Source: Myxococcus fulvus
GTDB lineage: Bacteria; Myxococcota; Myxococcia; Myxococcales; Myxococcaceae
Length of the DNA stretch: 64,000 nt
Direction: 5' to 3'
Assembly: GCF_900111765.1 (NCBI RefSeq)
Contig: NZ_FOIB01000011.1
Coordinates: forward strand, 186,001-250,000
Position 1 is the stretch's first letter; each line of letters begins with the position of its first letter. Position numbers and translations under genes: made by a program. Under the pieces are notes generated by a model that was not told where the DNA came from, ran no database searches, and was given only the letters and a program-made list of their open reading frames with translations. This document shows, piece by piece, positions 10,071-18,494 of the stretch.

Positions 10071-10559
10071 ATGGCATCGGGTGGAAAGTCGAAGGGGCCG
10101 GCGGGCGGCGAACAGGTCAGGCTCATCGCCGAGAATCGGCGTGCGCGCTTCGACTACACCGTGGATGAGAAGGTCGAAGCCGGACTGGAGCTGACGGGAA
10201 GCGAGGTGAAGTCGCTGCGTGACGGGGTGGCCAATCTCTCGGACTCGTATGCCCTGCCCAAGGGCAACGAGCTGTTCCTGCTCAATGCCCACATCGGCTC
10301 CTACAAGGCCGCCAGCGCGTTCGACCATCTGCCCACGCGCGGCCGGAAGTTGCTGATGCATCGGGCGGAAATCGACCGGTGGACCACGAAGGTGCGGGAG
10401 CGTGGGTATTCCATCATCCCGCTGATGCTGTATTTCAAGAATGGGCGCGCGAAGGTCGAGCTCGGGTTGTGTCGGGGCAAGACACACGAGGACCGGCGCC
10501 AGGACATCAAGGAGCGGGAGACGAAGCGGGAGATGGACCGGGTCGTGCGCCGACGCTGA
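10071..10559 (+). CDS. smpB: SsrA-binding protein SmpB
   Basis: SmpB binds tmRNA and delivers it to stalled ribosomes in trans-translation. Conserved signatures: ENRRARFDYTVDEKVEAGLE, LTGSEVKSLRDG, NAHIGSY and the basic C-terminal tail starting GKTHEDRRQDIKERETKRE, which enters the empty mRNA channel. Length 162 aa is standard. Its RNA partner ssrA is in the same window (47802-48164). The next gene encodes an SspB-type adaptor for tagged proteins, so rescue and disposal factors are adjacent. Confidence 0.97.
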   Translation: MASGGKSKGPAGGEQVRLIAENRRARFDYTVDEKVEAGLELTGSEVKSLRDGVANLSDSYALPKGNELFLLNAHIGSYKAASAFDHLPTRGRKLLMHRAEIDRWTTKVRERGYSIIPLMLYFKNGRAKVELGLCRGKTHEDRRQDIKERETKREMDRVVRRR

Positions 10560-10594
10560 CGTGGCGTGCCCGAATTTCTCTTCGCCGTACACCG

Positions 10595-11122
10595 ATGGAC
10601 GACAAGAAGGATTTGGACAAGAAGGAGCGGCTGATCGCCTCGCTGGACCAGGGGATGGTGATGATCCACCTGGACGCGCGCAGGCCCGGTGTGCTCGTTC
10701 CCGCTTCATTGCGAGGAGAGGCGCACCTGCGCCTCAACCTCTCGTATCGCTTCGACCCGCCGGACCTCACGGTGGGCGAGTGGGGTGTGCGCTGCACGCT
10801 GAGCTTCTCGGGTTCGCGGTTCAAGGTGGCGGTGCCGTGGTCGGCGCTGTTCGCCATCGCCAGCCACGTGACGAAGGAGTCGTGGATGTACATGGAGGAC
10901 ATGCCCCCGGAGCTGCTCCAGCAGCCGGTGGCGGCGCGTCCTCAGCCGCAGCCGGTGCCGGTGGCCTCGGAGCGTCCGCGCACCTTCCTGCGTGAGGTGC
11001 CCGCGGAGCCGGTGGCCGAGGAGGCTCCGGTCGCCACACCGCCGCCTCCGGAGGTGACTCCCGAGGGGCCGAAGGATGACTCTCCGCCGCCGCGTCGGGG
11101 ACACCTGCGTCTGGTGAAGTGA
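10595..11122 (+). CDS. sspB: SspB-type ClpXP adaptor (stringent starvation protein B)
   Basis: SspB tethers ssrA-tagged proteins to ClpXP. The 175-aa product from the ATG at 10595 shows the SspB fold signature: PGVLVPASL, then LRLNLSYRF, DLTV, VRCTLSFSG and VAVPWSALFAI. This lines up with E. coli SspB PGVQVP...IVLNI...VRFNARFGG...VSVPLAAVLAI. After a Pro/Glu-rich flexible linker (about 105-165) the protein ends RRGHLRLVK. E. coli SspB ends GRPALRVVK, the ClpX-docking (XB) motif. No strong Shine-Dalgarno precedes the ATG. The gene lies 35 bp after smpB. That it recognises tags from ssrA at 47.8 kb is inference. Confidence 0.85.
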   Translation: MDDKKDLDKKERLIASLDQGMVMIHLDARRPGVLVPASLRGEAHLRLNLSYRFDPPDLTVGEWGVRCTLSFSGSRFKVAVPWSALFAIASHVTKESWMYMEDMPPELLQQPVAARPQPQPVPVASERPRTFLREVPAEPVAEEAPVATPPPPEVTPEGPKDDSPPPRRGHLRLVK

Positions 11123-11250
11123 GGGCTGGAGGGGCCGCTTCACGCGGCCCACTTCAGGAACGTCGGCTCGCGCCGCGCTGATGCCCCAAAAAGGTACGGA
11201 CCCCTCCGCGCGACTCGGACAGCGAAGGGCTTCGTGTGCGGGGCTCCCTG

Positions 11251-11487
11251 CTGCAGCGTCGCCGCGAGCCGTGCAGGCTCGCCTCCGAGGAGGGGGCGTT
11301 GCCGCGAGCGGCCACCGTGCCGCTCACTGCTGAGCGTCACCTCGAGCCGCCGCCCCCTGTGTTCAGGGAGGGGGCCTTGCCGCAGGCGCCATTCCGTGCG
11401 GTTCACCGCTGCAGCGTCGCCTCGAGCCGCGCGGGCTCGCCTCCGGGGAAGGTGCCCTTCCACAGGCGGTAGCCCTTGAGCCGCACC
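11251..11487. repeat. 79-bp imperfect tandem repeat, 3 copies
   Basis: Copies begin at 11251 (ctgcagcgtc), 11330 (ctgagcgtc) and 11409 (ctgcagcgtc), an exact 79-bp spacing. The third copy is the 3' end of the kinase gene on the minus strand (GGEPARLEATLQR then stop). The first two lie between sspB and that stop and contain diverged versions of the same coding end (GGEPARLAATLQQ). The repeat includes the stop codon, so it looks like duplication of the gene terminus. The rest of 11123-11250 shows nothing I can identify. Confidence 0.8.
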
Positions 11488-13391
11488 TGCACGGCGACGG
11501 GGCCCTCGGGGTAGAGGTTGTCGAGCGCCAGCGGCGTCGTGCCCACCGGCTTGTCGCCAATCAACACCGTCGCGCCCGAGGGCTCGCTCGTGAGCATGAG
11601 CACGGGCGGCGGCATGGGGCGGTTGACGCTGGCCATGAGGCGATTCGCGACGGTGGTGCGGTGCGGCCACAGCCACACGCTGCCGCCCACGGCGACGGCG
11701 ACACCCACGAGCAGGACGATGCGACGTCCCCAGCGCCGAGGCGCCGCGGAGGCAGGGACCTCATCCCAGGTGCTCTCGGGACGCGGAGCCCGCTCCTCGA
11801 GCTCCAGTGCATCGCCACGCGCTTGCGTCACGCTCGGAGCGGCAGGGCGACGAGGCCCGGCGTCGATGCTGTCCGCGAGTGACGAGGTGGTGGCGCCCGA
11901 TCCGCCCGAAGCAGGCCCGGAACCGCGAGCACTCCTGGGGGACGCGTTCGCCGCGCTGGCACTACGAAGCGAGCCCGAAGGCGTGTTTCCCGGGCTCGCG
12001 TGAGCACCCTCGCGCGAGGTGTCCGAAGTGCCAGGTGACAGAGGCGCGGAGCCATCCATCTCCAGGGCTTCATCATCCGCGGCGAGGAAGCCACCCTGAG
12101 GCGCGAAGGGAGACTCCACGGAGGTGTCGAAGGCCCCCGGAGTCGGCGGCGCGAGTCGCTCGGCGCAGACGGAGCAGGGCGCGCGAGCCGCGGACAGGAG
12201 CGAGCCACACCGCACGCAGCGGTGCAGGAGCCGTCCACTCGAGCTCATCTCGATGCCCGCGAGCCCCGACGCCTCGTCCTCCTCCGCGCCCGGAGCCTGT
12301 GAATCCTCATGTCCAGGCAGCGCCCCTGTTCCCGCCGATGCACCCCGGGCGAGCGCCTCCGCGAGAGGCCCCATGCGCGTCGGCGCCGAGTGCGCGGAAG
12401 GGTCGTTCGTGGCCGGGCGCAGGCTCGCGCTCGCACGAGACGGTGATGCACCGCTCTTCGACCCCGCGCCTCCAGCCTTCTCCCTCAGCGTGGGAGGAGG
12501 AGGCAGGGCCGCGAGGAACGCGGTGAGCCCCTGTGCGCTCGCGGGTTCACCGGTCTGCGCCAGCCACCGTGCCAGCACCTCACCGAGGGCCTCGGGCGTG
12601 GGGAAGCGGGCCTCGGGCGCACGGGCGAGCATGCGCCGAACGATGTCCGCGAGGGACGCGGGAATCTCGGGAGGCAGCGGCGGCACGTCGCGCGACACGA
12701 TGGCCAGCGCGACCGAGCCACCTGACTCCGTCGTGGACGAGAACGGATGCGCGCCGGTGAGCAGCTCATGGAGGACGAGCCCCAGGGAGAACTGGTCACT
12801 CAACAGGGTGGCGGGCTGGCCCTGGAGGACTTCGGGAGCGCTGTAGGCCTCCTTGCCCTTGAAGTGGCCGGGCGCGGTGTGGGACGCGCCGCTCAGCCGG
12901 GCGATGCCGAAGTCCGTCACCTTCACCTCGCCCTCGCGGGACACGAGGATGTTGGACGGCGACACGTCCCGGTGGGCCATGAGCAACGGCCGCCCCTCGT
13001 GGAGCTTGCGGTAGGCGTGGTGCAGCCCCGCGAGCACGTGGAGCGCGATGTGTGCGGCCAGGTGCGGCGGGAAGCGGCGCCCCAGCTTCGAGGTCTGGCG
13101 CAGCAGCACGCCCAAATCCCAACCGTCCACCAGCTCCATCACCAGGAAGAGCCCCGAGGCGCTCTGGGCCACGTCGAACACGGTGGCGATGTTCTGGTGT
13201 TGCAACAGCGTGGCGAGTCGGGCCTCGGCCAGGAACATCCGCGCGATGTCGGGCTCCTGGGCCAGGTGGGGGAGGATGCGCTTGATGGCGACGGTGCGCT
13301 CGAAGCCCTCGGCGCCCTTCGCCACGCCGAGGAAGAGCTCCGCCATGCCTCCGGTGGCCAGGGGACTGACGAGCCGATAGCGTTCGTTCAC
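11403..13391 (-). CDS. Ser/Thr protein kinase with zinc ribbon, TM and PEGA domain
   Basis: Eukaryotic-like kinase domain at residues 5-270: glycine loop LATGGMAELFLG, ATP-binding K37 (VAIKRIL), catalytic loop HRDVSPSN with D142, DFG and the APE-like SAPEV. The Ser in place of the usual Lys after HRD is common in myxobacterial kinases. A Cys4 zinc-ribbon-like motif follows (CVRCG...CSVC, about 395). Then come a Ser/Gly-rich linker, one transmembrane helix (about 567-590; IVLLVGVAVAVGGSVWLW) and a C-terminal PEGA domain (MLTSEPSGATVLIGDKPVG) on the other side of the membrane. Likely a membrane signalling kinase; substrate unknown. Its 3' end lies in a 79-bp tandem repeat. Confidence 0.92.
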   Translation of the reverse strand: MNERYRLVSPLATGGMAELFLGVAKGAEGFERTVAIKRILPHLAQEPDIARMFLAEARLATLLQHQNIATVFDVAQSASGLFLVMELVDGWDLGVLLRQTSKLGRRFPPHLAAHIALHVLAGLHHAYRKLHEGRPLLMAHRDVSPSNILVSREGEVKVTDFGIARLSGASHTAPGHFKGKEAYSAPEVLQGQPATLLSDQFSLGLVLHELLTGAHPFSSTTESGGSVALAIVSRDVPPLPPEIPASLADIVRRMLARAPEARFPTPEALGEVLARWLAQTGEPASAQGLTAFLAALPPPPTLREKAGGAGSKSGASPSRASASLRPATNDPSAHSAPTRMGPLAEALARGASAGTGALPGHEDSQAPGAEEDEASGLAGIEMSSSGRLLHRCVRCGSLLSAARAPCSVCAERLAPPTPGAFDTSVESPFAPQGGFLAADDEALEMDGSAPLSPGTSDTSREGAHASPGNTPSGSLRSASAANASPRSARGSGPASGGSGATTSSLADSIDAGPRRPAAPSVTQARGDALELEERAPRPESTWDEVPASAAPRRWGRRIVLLVGVAVAVGGSVWLWPHRTTVANRLMASVNRPMPPPVLMLTSEPSGATVLIGDKPVGTTPLALDNLYPEGPVAVQVRLKGYRLWKGTFPGGEPARLEATLQR

Positions 13392-13419
13392 GAGGAGGCG
13401 CTCCGGGCTCGTGGGCCCT

Positions 13420-13758
13420 TCAGGAGATGGGCTGCGTGACTTCGCGCAGGAGCTTCCAGGGGTAGATGCCGGTGGTGTGCCCGTCGCTGAAGTTGAACGT
13501 CAGCGCGTAGTTGCCCACCTGCTGCAGCTGCTTCACGCGCAGGTCCGCGGGCACCTTCGTCTGGTCCAGCGTGCGTTGGTTCGTCCACTCGTCCACGCAG
13601 GCCGCGCACGGGCACTGCTGGCGCAGCAGCTGCGCGGTGGCGGCGCTCCGGGCACCGTCATCCCACGTCAGCTCCAGGCGGGAGCCGTCCGGAGACAGGC
13701 GGGTGTCCGTCGCGGTGGCGGCGGGAGTCGAGGGCTTGATGCGGTCCCAGAAGCTCAA
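13420..13758 (-). CDS. DUF971 (gamma-butyrobetaine hydroxylase-like N-terminal) protein
   Basis: A 112-residue protein with the DUF971/GBBH-like fold: LELTWDDGARSAATAQLLRQ, the two-Cys motif CPCAACVDEW, then NYALTFNFSDGHTTGIYPW. This domain is found alone in bacteria and in iron-sulfur carrier (Mrp/ApbC) contexts; its biochemical role is not settled. The start is TTG (TTG AGC TTC TGG), preceded by aaaggtg as a plausible ribosome site. The gene lies immediately upstream of, and on the same strand as, the Ser/Thr kinase (28 bp), so the two may be cotranscribed. Confidence 0.85.
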   Translation of the reverse strand: MSFWDRIKPSTPAATATDTRLSPDGSRLELTWDDGARSAATAQLLRQQCPCAACVDEWTNQRTLDQTKVPADLRVKQLQQVGNYALTFNFSDGHTTGIYPWKLLREVTQPIS

Positions 13759-13830
13759 CGTTGCACCTTTCAGAAGCTCAACAGCGGTGCGCCCTCCCTA
13801 CCATCCTTCGGGCGCGGGGAGGCGTGGGAC

Positions 13831-15540
13831 TCACGAGGCCAGCTTGACGGGCTGCCGGTGGCCCTCCAGCCGCACGCCCTTCTTGGCCAGCACCCGTCGC
13901 AGCGCGGCCACCACCTGCGGGTCCAGCTGCGCGCCGGTGAGGGTGTCCAGAATCTCCATCGCCTTCTCCAGCGGCATGGCCTTCTGGTAGGGGCGCGTCG
14001 ACGTGCAGGCGTCGAAGGTGTCCGCGCAGCCGACGATGCGGGCGAGCAGGGGGATGTCCTCGCCCTTGAGCCGGTCGGGGTAGCCGGTGCCATCCCAGCG
14101 CTCGTGGTGGTGGCGCACGCACGCGCGCACCGCGCCCAGGAAGCTCACCGGGCCGATGATGGCGTCGCCGATGGCCGGGTGCTCGCGCATGATGGCCATC
14201 TCCTGGTCCGTCAGCTTCGTCTGCTTGCAGAGGATGGACTCGACGATGCCAATCTTGCCGATGTCGTGGAGGATGCCGCCGTACTGGAGCTGGCGCAGCT
14301 CGCGCTCGGTGAGGTTCAGCTCCCGGCCAATCTCCACCGCCACGTCGCCCACCCGCTGGCTGTGGCCGCGCGTGTACGCGTCCTTCGAGTCGATGGAGTT
14401 GGCCAGCGCGACGATGGTCTCCAGATAGCCCTTCTCCAGGCTCTCGTAGAGGCCGCGGTTCTCCATGTCGTACGCGAGCAGCTGCTTGCTCATGTAGTTG
14501 AATGTCTGGGCCAGCTCCCCGACCTCGTTCTTCTGGGTGATCTTCACCTCGACGCCGAACTTGCCGCGCGCCAGCTCCAGCGCGCCCTCGGTGAAGACCT
14601 TGAGCGGCCGGGTGAGGGTGCGCGAGAAGAGCGCCGCCAGCACCAGCGCCACGAGGATGGCCGCGCCCAGCCCCACGAGGATGCGCCGCTCCATCGTCTC
14701 CACCTGACGATAGGCGTGCTCCACCGGCTGCTCGGAGATGATGGCCCAGCCCGTCTCCGGGAGCACCGTGTACCCGCCCACCACCGCGTCGCGCCCCTCG
14801 CCGAAGTTGCCCACGTGGAACAGCTCCGCGTCGGGCGTGGTGGCCAGCTGTCGAAGCAGGTGCGCCACGGGGCTGCGCTGCGAGACGTCGCCGCCGAGCG
14901 CGCCCACGCCACCTCCGCCGACGACGAGGCGCCCGAGGTGGTCGGTCAAATACGCGAAGCCGGTGCTGCCCACGCGCTCCTGCTCCAGCATCTGCCTCAG
15001 GCCCGACAGCAACAGGTCCGCGGAGATGAACCCCTTGACCGGCTCACCCACGGGGAATGCCAGCGTCACCACGGGCCCGGCTTCCTTCGGGGCCACCACG
15101 ACGTCCGAGTAGCGCAGCGTGTCCATGCCGCCCGCGAGCAGCGCCCGGCTCCGCTCCTCGTGTGCGGCGAGCGCGGTGGGGGACACGTCATGCCGCGAGA
15201 AGGCCTGCAGCCCGGGCAGCCGCTTGCCGTCCGGACCGAAGACGGTGATGGCCAGCACCTCGCGGCGCTGCGAGAGCACCGACGCCAGGTGGGTCTGTTG
15301 CGCCTCGATGGGCAGCAAGAAGAAGTCCGGCACGCGCGCCAGGCCCAGCACCGCGTCGGTGGGCTCGCCCAGGAAGATTTCGGCCTTGAGCCGCAGCTGC
15401 TTCACGCGCTCCTGCGCCAGCTCCTGGGCGTCGCGGACCAGGAGCTCCCGCGTATGGGACACGGAGAGCCAGCCCACCATGAGGGTCGGGACGATGCTGA
15501 CCACCAGCATCAAGAGGAGCATGGCTTTGAACAGGCGCAC
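13831..15540 (-). CDS. HD-GYP domain c-di-GMP phosphodiesterase with periplasmic sensor and HAMP
   Basis: GTG start. A first membrane helix (about 5-24; MLLLMLVVSIVPTLMVGWL) and a second (about 285-305; GLGAAILVALVLAALF) flank an extracytoplasmic sensor of about 260 residues, probably Cache-like. A HAMP segment follows, then the HD-GYP domain. This has the metal-binding HD pair at H425-D426 (GILHDIGKIGI), the HHERWDGTGYP signature and IPLLARIVGCADTFDA. All residues expected for c-di-GMP hydrolysis are present. It is the last gene of a FecR / LysM-like / HD-GYP operon, 18 bp after its neighbour, which points to envelope-state sensing coupled to c-di-GMP turnover. Confidence 0.92.
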   Translation of the reverse strand: MRLFKAMLLLMLVVSIVPTLMVGWLSVSHTRELLVRDAQELAQERVKQLRLKAEIFLGEPTDAVLGLARVPDFFLLPIEAQQTHLASVLSQRREVLAITVFGPDGKRLPGLQAFSRHDVSPTALAAHEERSRALLAGGMDTLRYSDVVVAPKEAGPVVTLAFPVGEPVKGFISADLLLSGLRQMLEQERVGSTGFAYLTDHLGRLVVGGGGVGALGGDVSQRSPVAHLLRQLATTPDAELFHVGNFGEGRDAVVGGYTVLPETGWAIISEQPVEHAYRQVETMERRILVGLGAAILVALVLAALFSRTLTRPLKVFTEGALELARGKFGVEVKITQKNEVGELAQTFNYMSKQLLAYDMENRGLYESLEKGYLETIVALANSIDSKDAYTRGHSQRVGDVAVEIGRELNLTERELRQLQYGGILHDIGKIGIVESILCKQTKLTDQEMAIMREHPAIGDAIIGPVSFLGAVRACVRHHHERWDGTGYPDRLKGEDIPLLARIVGCADTFDACTSTRPYQKAMPLEKAMEILDTLTGAQLDPQVVAALRRVLAKKGVRLEGHRQPVKLAS

Positions 15541-15558
15541 GGCGCGACTCCTCCAGAC

Positions 15559-16452
15559 CTACTGCCAGGGGCCCTTCTGGACCTCGAGTGGGATGCTTTC
15601 GGGCACCAGCTCGAACCGACGCGCCCCAGAGGGCTCCGAGCGGCCCGAGGCGCCCACCGCCCTCACCGTCCACCAGTAACGTCCCGCCGGCAGCGGCGGC
15701 AGCTTCACCTCCGCCATGGTGGGCGTCAGGGTGAGCACGGAGGCCCCGGGCGCGTCCCGGGCGACCTCCACCTCATAACGCTCCACGCCCTGCTGCGCCG
15801 CCCAGGAGAGCTTCACGGGCCCCAGGTGCCGCTTCGCGTCCGCCCGCCGCTTCAGCGTCACGCCATCCTCGGGTTGCTCCAGCCGGGGCACCGACGGCGG
15901 AGGCGCCGCGGGAGGCCGCCCCTTCTCCACGAGCACCGTCTCCCCGGGCGCGACGGGGCGGGTGACGCCCTCGGCCTCCACGCGCACGGGAGGGCCTCGG
16001 GTGACGTTGACGGTGGTGGTGCCCGCGTCGGGCTCCACCTGGACGCTGAAGGTGGAGGGCTGGGGCGCGCGGCCCTGTGTCACCAGGGTGCCCGCGGCGT
16101 TGGCGGCCTCGGAGGCCTGCGCGTAGCGCGCGGTGCGGAAGTGCACCTCCGCTTCCTTCAGGCGGGTCTCCGCCTCGGCGGGCCCACCCGAGCCCCGCGC
16201 CTGGGCGACGAGCGTGCGCGCGGTCTCCAGCGCCTTGAGCGCCAGCGCCCGCTCCTGACCGGGCAGCTTCAGCCGTGTCCCGGGAGAGACGGCGTCCGAG
16301 GACAGCGCGTTGAGCGCGCGCAGCTCCGCGGTGGCGCTCGCGTCTCCCAGGGCGCGCTCGGCCACGTCGCGCAGCGACTCCTGGGGCCCCACCACGGTGG
16401 TGTCGGGAGGCGCGGCGCACAGCCACGCGAACAGGAACAGGGTCGTCCTCAT
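15559..16452 (-). CDS. Exported LysM-like protein paired with FecR lipoprotein
   Basis: A short N-terminal signal-like sequence (MRTTLFLFAWLCAA) precedes a degenerate LysM motif (GPQESLRDVAERALGD ... LNALSSDAVSPGTRLKLPG, about 20-66). A helical region rich in Ala/Glu follows (about 68-130), then a beta-rich C-terminal half resembling a fibronectin-type fold (LSWAAQQGVERYEVEVARD; AGRYWWTVRAVGASGRS). It starts within the FecR stop (ATGA overlap) and is followed by the HD-GYP gene. It is probably periplasmic and may bind peptidoglycan; no enzymatic motif is seen. Confidence 0.75.
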   Translation of the reverse strand: MRTTLFLFAWLCAAPPDTTVVGPQESLRDVAERALGDASATAELRALNALSSDAVSPGTRLKLPGQERALALKALETARTLVAQARGSGGPAEAETRLKEAEVHFRTARYAQASEAANAAGTLVTQGRAPQPSTFSVQVEPDAGTTTVNVTRGPPVRVEAEGVTRPVAPGETVLVEKGRPPAAPPPSVPRLEQPEDGVTLKRRADAKRHLGPVKLSWAAQQGVERYEVEVARDAPGASVLTLTPTMAEVKLPPLPAGRYWWTVRAVGASGRSEPSGARRFELVPESIPLEVQKGPWQ

Positions 16453-16922
16453 TGGAAGACAATCTCCCTTCCCGCCTGGATGGTGGCCCCGGGCGTGGTG
16501 ACGGACAGCGACTGTTCGGCGGGCTTCTTCAGCTCCGCGTCGATCCGGCCTCGCAGCACCGTGAGGTCCGTGCGCGAGCGGCCCGGCCTGGGCCGCGTCT
16601 CGGCGATTCCGATGAGCGAGTCACCACCCAGGTGCACCGTGCTGCCGTTGGCCTGGAAGACCAGGTCCGCGCCCGCGCCCGCCTCGGTGCGGACCTTGTC
16701 GTTCTCGAAGAGGGGCACGCCGTCGCTGGCGGTGCTCCACTCGTCGGCGGTGGCGCGCTTGATCTGGACGTTGCCCTTCAGTCCCCTCAGGTGCGCGCGC
16801 GGCACGGGCGCCGGAGCCTGCGTCGCCGCGGGCATGGCGGGCGCATCCTCGGCGGTGCAGCCGAGCGGTGAAGCCGGGAGCGCGAGCACGAGCAGCATGG
16901 GGAGCCAGGGTCGACCATTCAC
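16449..16922 (-). CDS. FecR-domain lipoprotein
   Basis: GTG start, hydrophobic signal peptide and a lipobox (ASPLGCTA; Cys at about 22) predict an outer- or inner-membrane lipoprotein. The remaining 130 residues match the FecR fold (LRGLKGNVQIKR ... LFENDKVRTEAGAGADLVF ... TVLRGRIDAEL ... VTTPGATIQAGREI). No sigma-factor or TonB receptor gene is nearby, so this is not a classic iron-citrate regulator. In myxobacteria FecR domains often accompany LysM proteins, as here. It overlaps the downstream gene by 4 bp. Confidence 0.85.
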   Translation of the reverse strand: MNGRPWLPMLLVLALPASPLGCTAEDAPAMPAATQAPAPVPRAHLRGLKGNVQIKRATADEWSTASDGVPLFENDKVRTEAGAGADLVFQANGSTVHLGGDSLIGIAETRPRPGRSRTDLTVLRGRIDAELKKPAEQSLSVTTPGATIQAGREIVFQ

Positions 16923-16934
16923 GAGAATCCCAGG

Positions 16935-17738
16935 CTAATCCAATCGGCGGTGTCGCAGGCAGGGCAGGTCGCGTCGGATGCGATTCAGGAGCTCCGGGTC
17001 GACCGGCGCCACGGCCAGTCCCTCGCCCTCCGAGGCGCGCGCCGTCACCAGCCCCCACGGGTCCACCACCATGGCGTGGCCATATGTGAGCCGCTGCGCC
17101 GAGTGTCGGCCTCCCTGGGCGGGCGCCAGCACGTACGCCTGGTTCTCGATGGCCCGGGCCCGCAGCAGCACCTCCCAGTGGTCCTTCCCGGTCATCATCG
17201 TGAAGGCCGCCGGGACGGCCAGCAGCGTCGCCCCGTCCTTCGACAACCGCCGGTACAGCTCCGGGAACCGCAGGTCGTAGCAGATGGACATCCCCAGCCG
17301 ACCCACCGGCGTGTCCGCCGCCACCACCTCCGTCCCCGGCGCCACCGCCGCGGACTCCTGGTAGGTCGCACCGTCACCTACCTCCACGTCGAACAGGTGC
17401 ATCTTGCGGTAGACACCCAGCCGCTCACCCTCCGGGCCGAACAGGACGCTGGTGTTGTAGAGCCGACCGCCGGGGGCCCCCGCCTCCAGCACGCTGCCGG
17501 ACAGGAGCGTCAAACGAAGCTCCCGGGCCAGCTGCGCCATCCGGGACAGGGTGGGGCCCTCGAGCGTCTCGGCGGCGCCTGGGCGCTCGGCCTCCGGGCC
17601 CATCCAGGCGAAGTTCTCCGGCAGGCCCACCAGCCGGGCGCCCAGCTCACGGGCCCGTCGGACGAGCCGGGTGGCGACTTCCAGGTTGTGGGCCTTGTCC
17701 GCGGTGGACACCATCTGGGCGGCGGCGATGAGGTGCAT
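16935..17738 (-). CDS. Nitrilase-superfamily amidase (Nit1 / deaminated glutathione amidase type)
   Basis: The ATG at 17738 gives MHLIAAAQMVSTADKAHNLE. The Glu-Lys-Cys triad is E41 (LVGLPENFAW), K112 (YRKMHLFDVEV) and C153 (SICYDLRFPELYR). The DLRFPELYR and HLFDV motifs are typical of the Nit1/YbeM branch, which hydrolyses deaminated glutathione as metabolite repair. Length (267 aa) fits. The frame stays open far upstream of 17738, but that part is antisense to rimP-nusA and is not coding. It is separated from the FecR gene by 12 bp and divergent from rimP across 210 bp. Confidence 0.9.
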   Translation of the reverse strand: MHLIAAAQMVSTADKAHNLEVATRLVRRARELGARLVGLPENFAWMGPEAERPGAAETLEGPTLSRMAQLARELRLTLLSGSVLEAGAPGGRLYNTSVLFGPEGERLGVYRKMHLFDVEVGDGATYQESAAVAPGTEVVAADTPVGRLGMSICYDLRFPELYRRLSKDGATLLAVPAAFTMMTGKDHWEVLLRARAIENQAYVLAPAQGGRHSAQRLTYGHAMVVDPWGLVTARASEGEGLAVAPVDPELLNRIRRDLPCLRHRRLD

Positions 17739-17948
17739 GGGCCCGTTATAACGCCCGTCCTCCCTCGTGGAACCCCTGGGAATTCCTGGTCCTGTTGGGC
17801 AGGTTTCAAGGGGCCGTAGAGGGAGCGTCCTTCCTTTACACCCCTCTGGGGGGTGTGTTACGGACGCGCCCGACATTTTTCGATGTGCACCTCGAAAAGT
17901 GGGCCGCCGTGCCCGCTTTTCGCGTTTTTGGAGTCTGGTTTCCCGGTT

Positions 17949-18434
17949 ATGTCGGAGAAGAACCTCAAGCAGACGGTGGAGGAGCGGGCGAGCGCGGTGC
18001 TCGACCCCATCGTTGCGGGCGAGGGCCTGGAGCTCGTGGACCTGGAGTTCGTCCGGGAGCGCGAGGGGTGGGTGCTGCGGCTCTTCATCGACAAGCCAGG
18101 GGGCCGGGTGGGACTGGACGAGTGCAGTCAGGTTTCCCGCGCGGTGGACCCCATGCTGGACGTGGAGGATTTCATCCCCCACGAGTACAGCCTGGAGGTC
18201 TCCAGCCCTGGTGTGGACCGGCCGCTGAAGAAGCCGGCGCACTTCGAGCGGGTGGTCGGTCAGCGGGTGAAGGTGAAGACCTTCGGCCCGTTGGGCGAGC
18301 CGCCGCGCAAGAACTTCGCCGGCAAGCTGGCCGGGGTGGCGGGCGACGGCATCTCGGTGGAGGTGGAAGGCGCCGGAACCTTCCACATCCTCTTCAAGGA
18401 CATCGCGAAGGCGAACCTGGAGTTCGAGTTCTAG
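17949..18434 (+). CDS. rimP: Ribosome maturation factor RimP
   Basis: RimP acts in 30S subunit maturation. Recognisable features are LVDLEFVREREGWVLRLFID, GLDECSQVSRAVDPMLD and the YSLEVSSPGVDRPL signature, followed by the Sm-like C-terminal domain. Length 161 aa is typical. It is the first gene of the rimP-nusA-ylxR-infB block. The 210-bp gap to the divergent nitrilase should carry the operon promoter. It contains a small hairpin (acacccc-tct-ggggtgt type, near 17838) but I could not settle a -35/-10 pair. Confidence 0.95.
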   Translation: MSEKNLKQTVEERASAVLDPIVAGEGLELVDLEFVREREGWVLRLFIDKPGGRVGLDECSQVSRAVDPMLDVEDFIPHEYSLEVSSPGVDRPLKKPAHFERVVGQRVKVKTFGPLGEPPRKNFAGKLAGVAGDGISVEVEGAGTFHILFKDIAKANLEFEF

Positions 18435-18494
18435 ACGTCGACATACAGGGCACCCTGCCGCGCGGGGGGCCCGTGGCCCATTCAGGAGAAGACC

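Noticed and set aside
11140-11676. Minus-strand frame of 178 codons after the kinase gene
   Set aside because: It is an out-of-frame reading of the kinase 3' end plus its decayed 79-bp repeats, not a separate gene.
13411-16938. 1175-codon plus-strand frame opposite DUF971, HD-GYP and FecR genes
   Set aside because: Same antisense effect; the minus-strand proteins carry catalytic motifs and proper starts.
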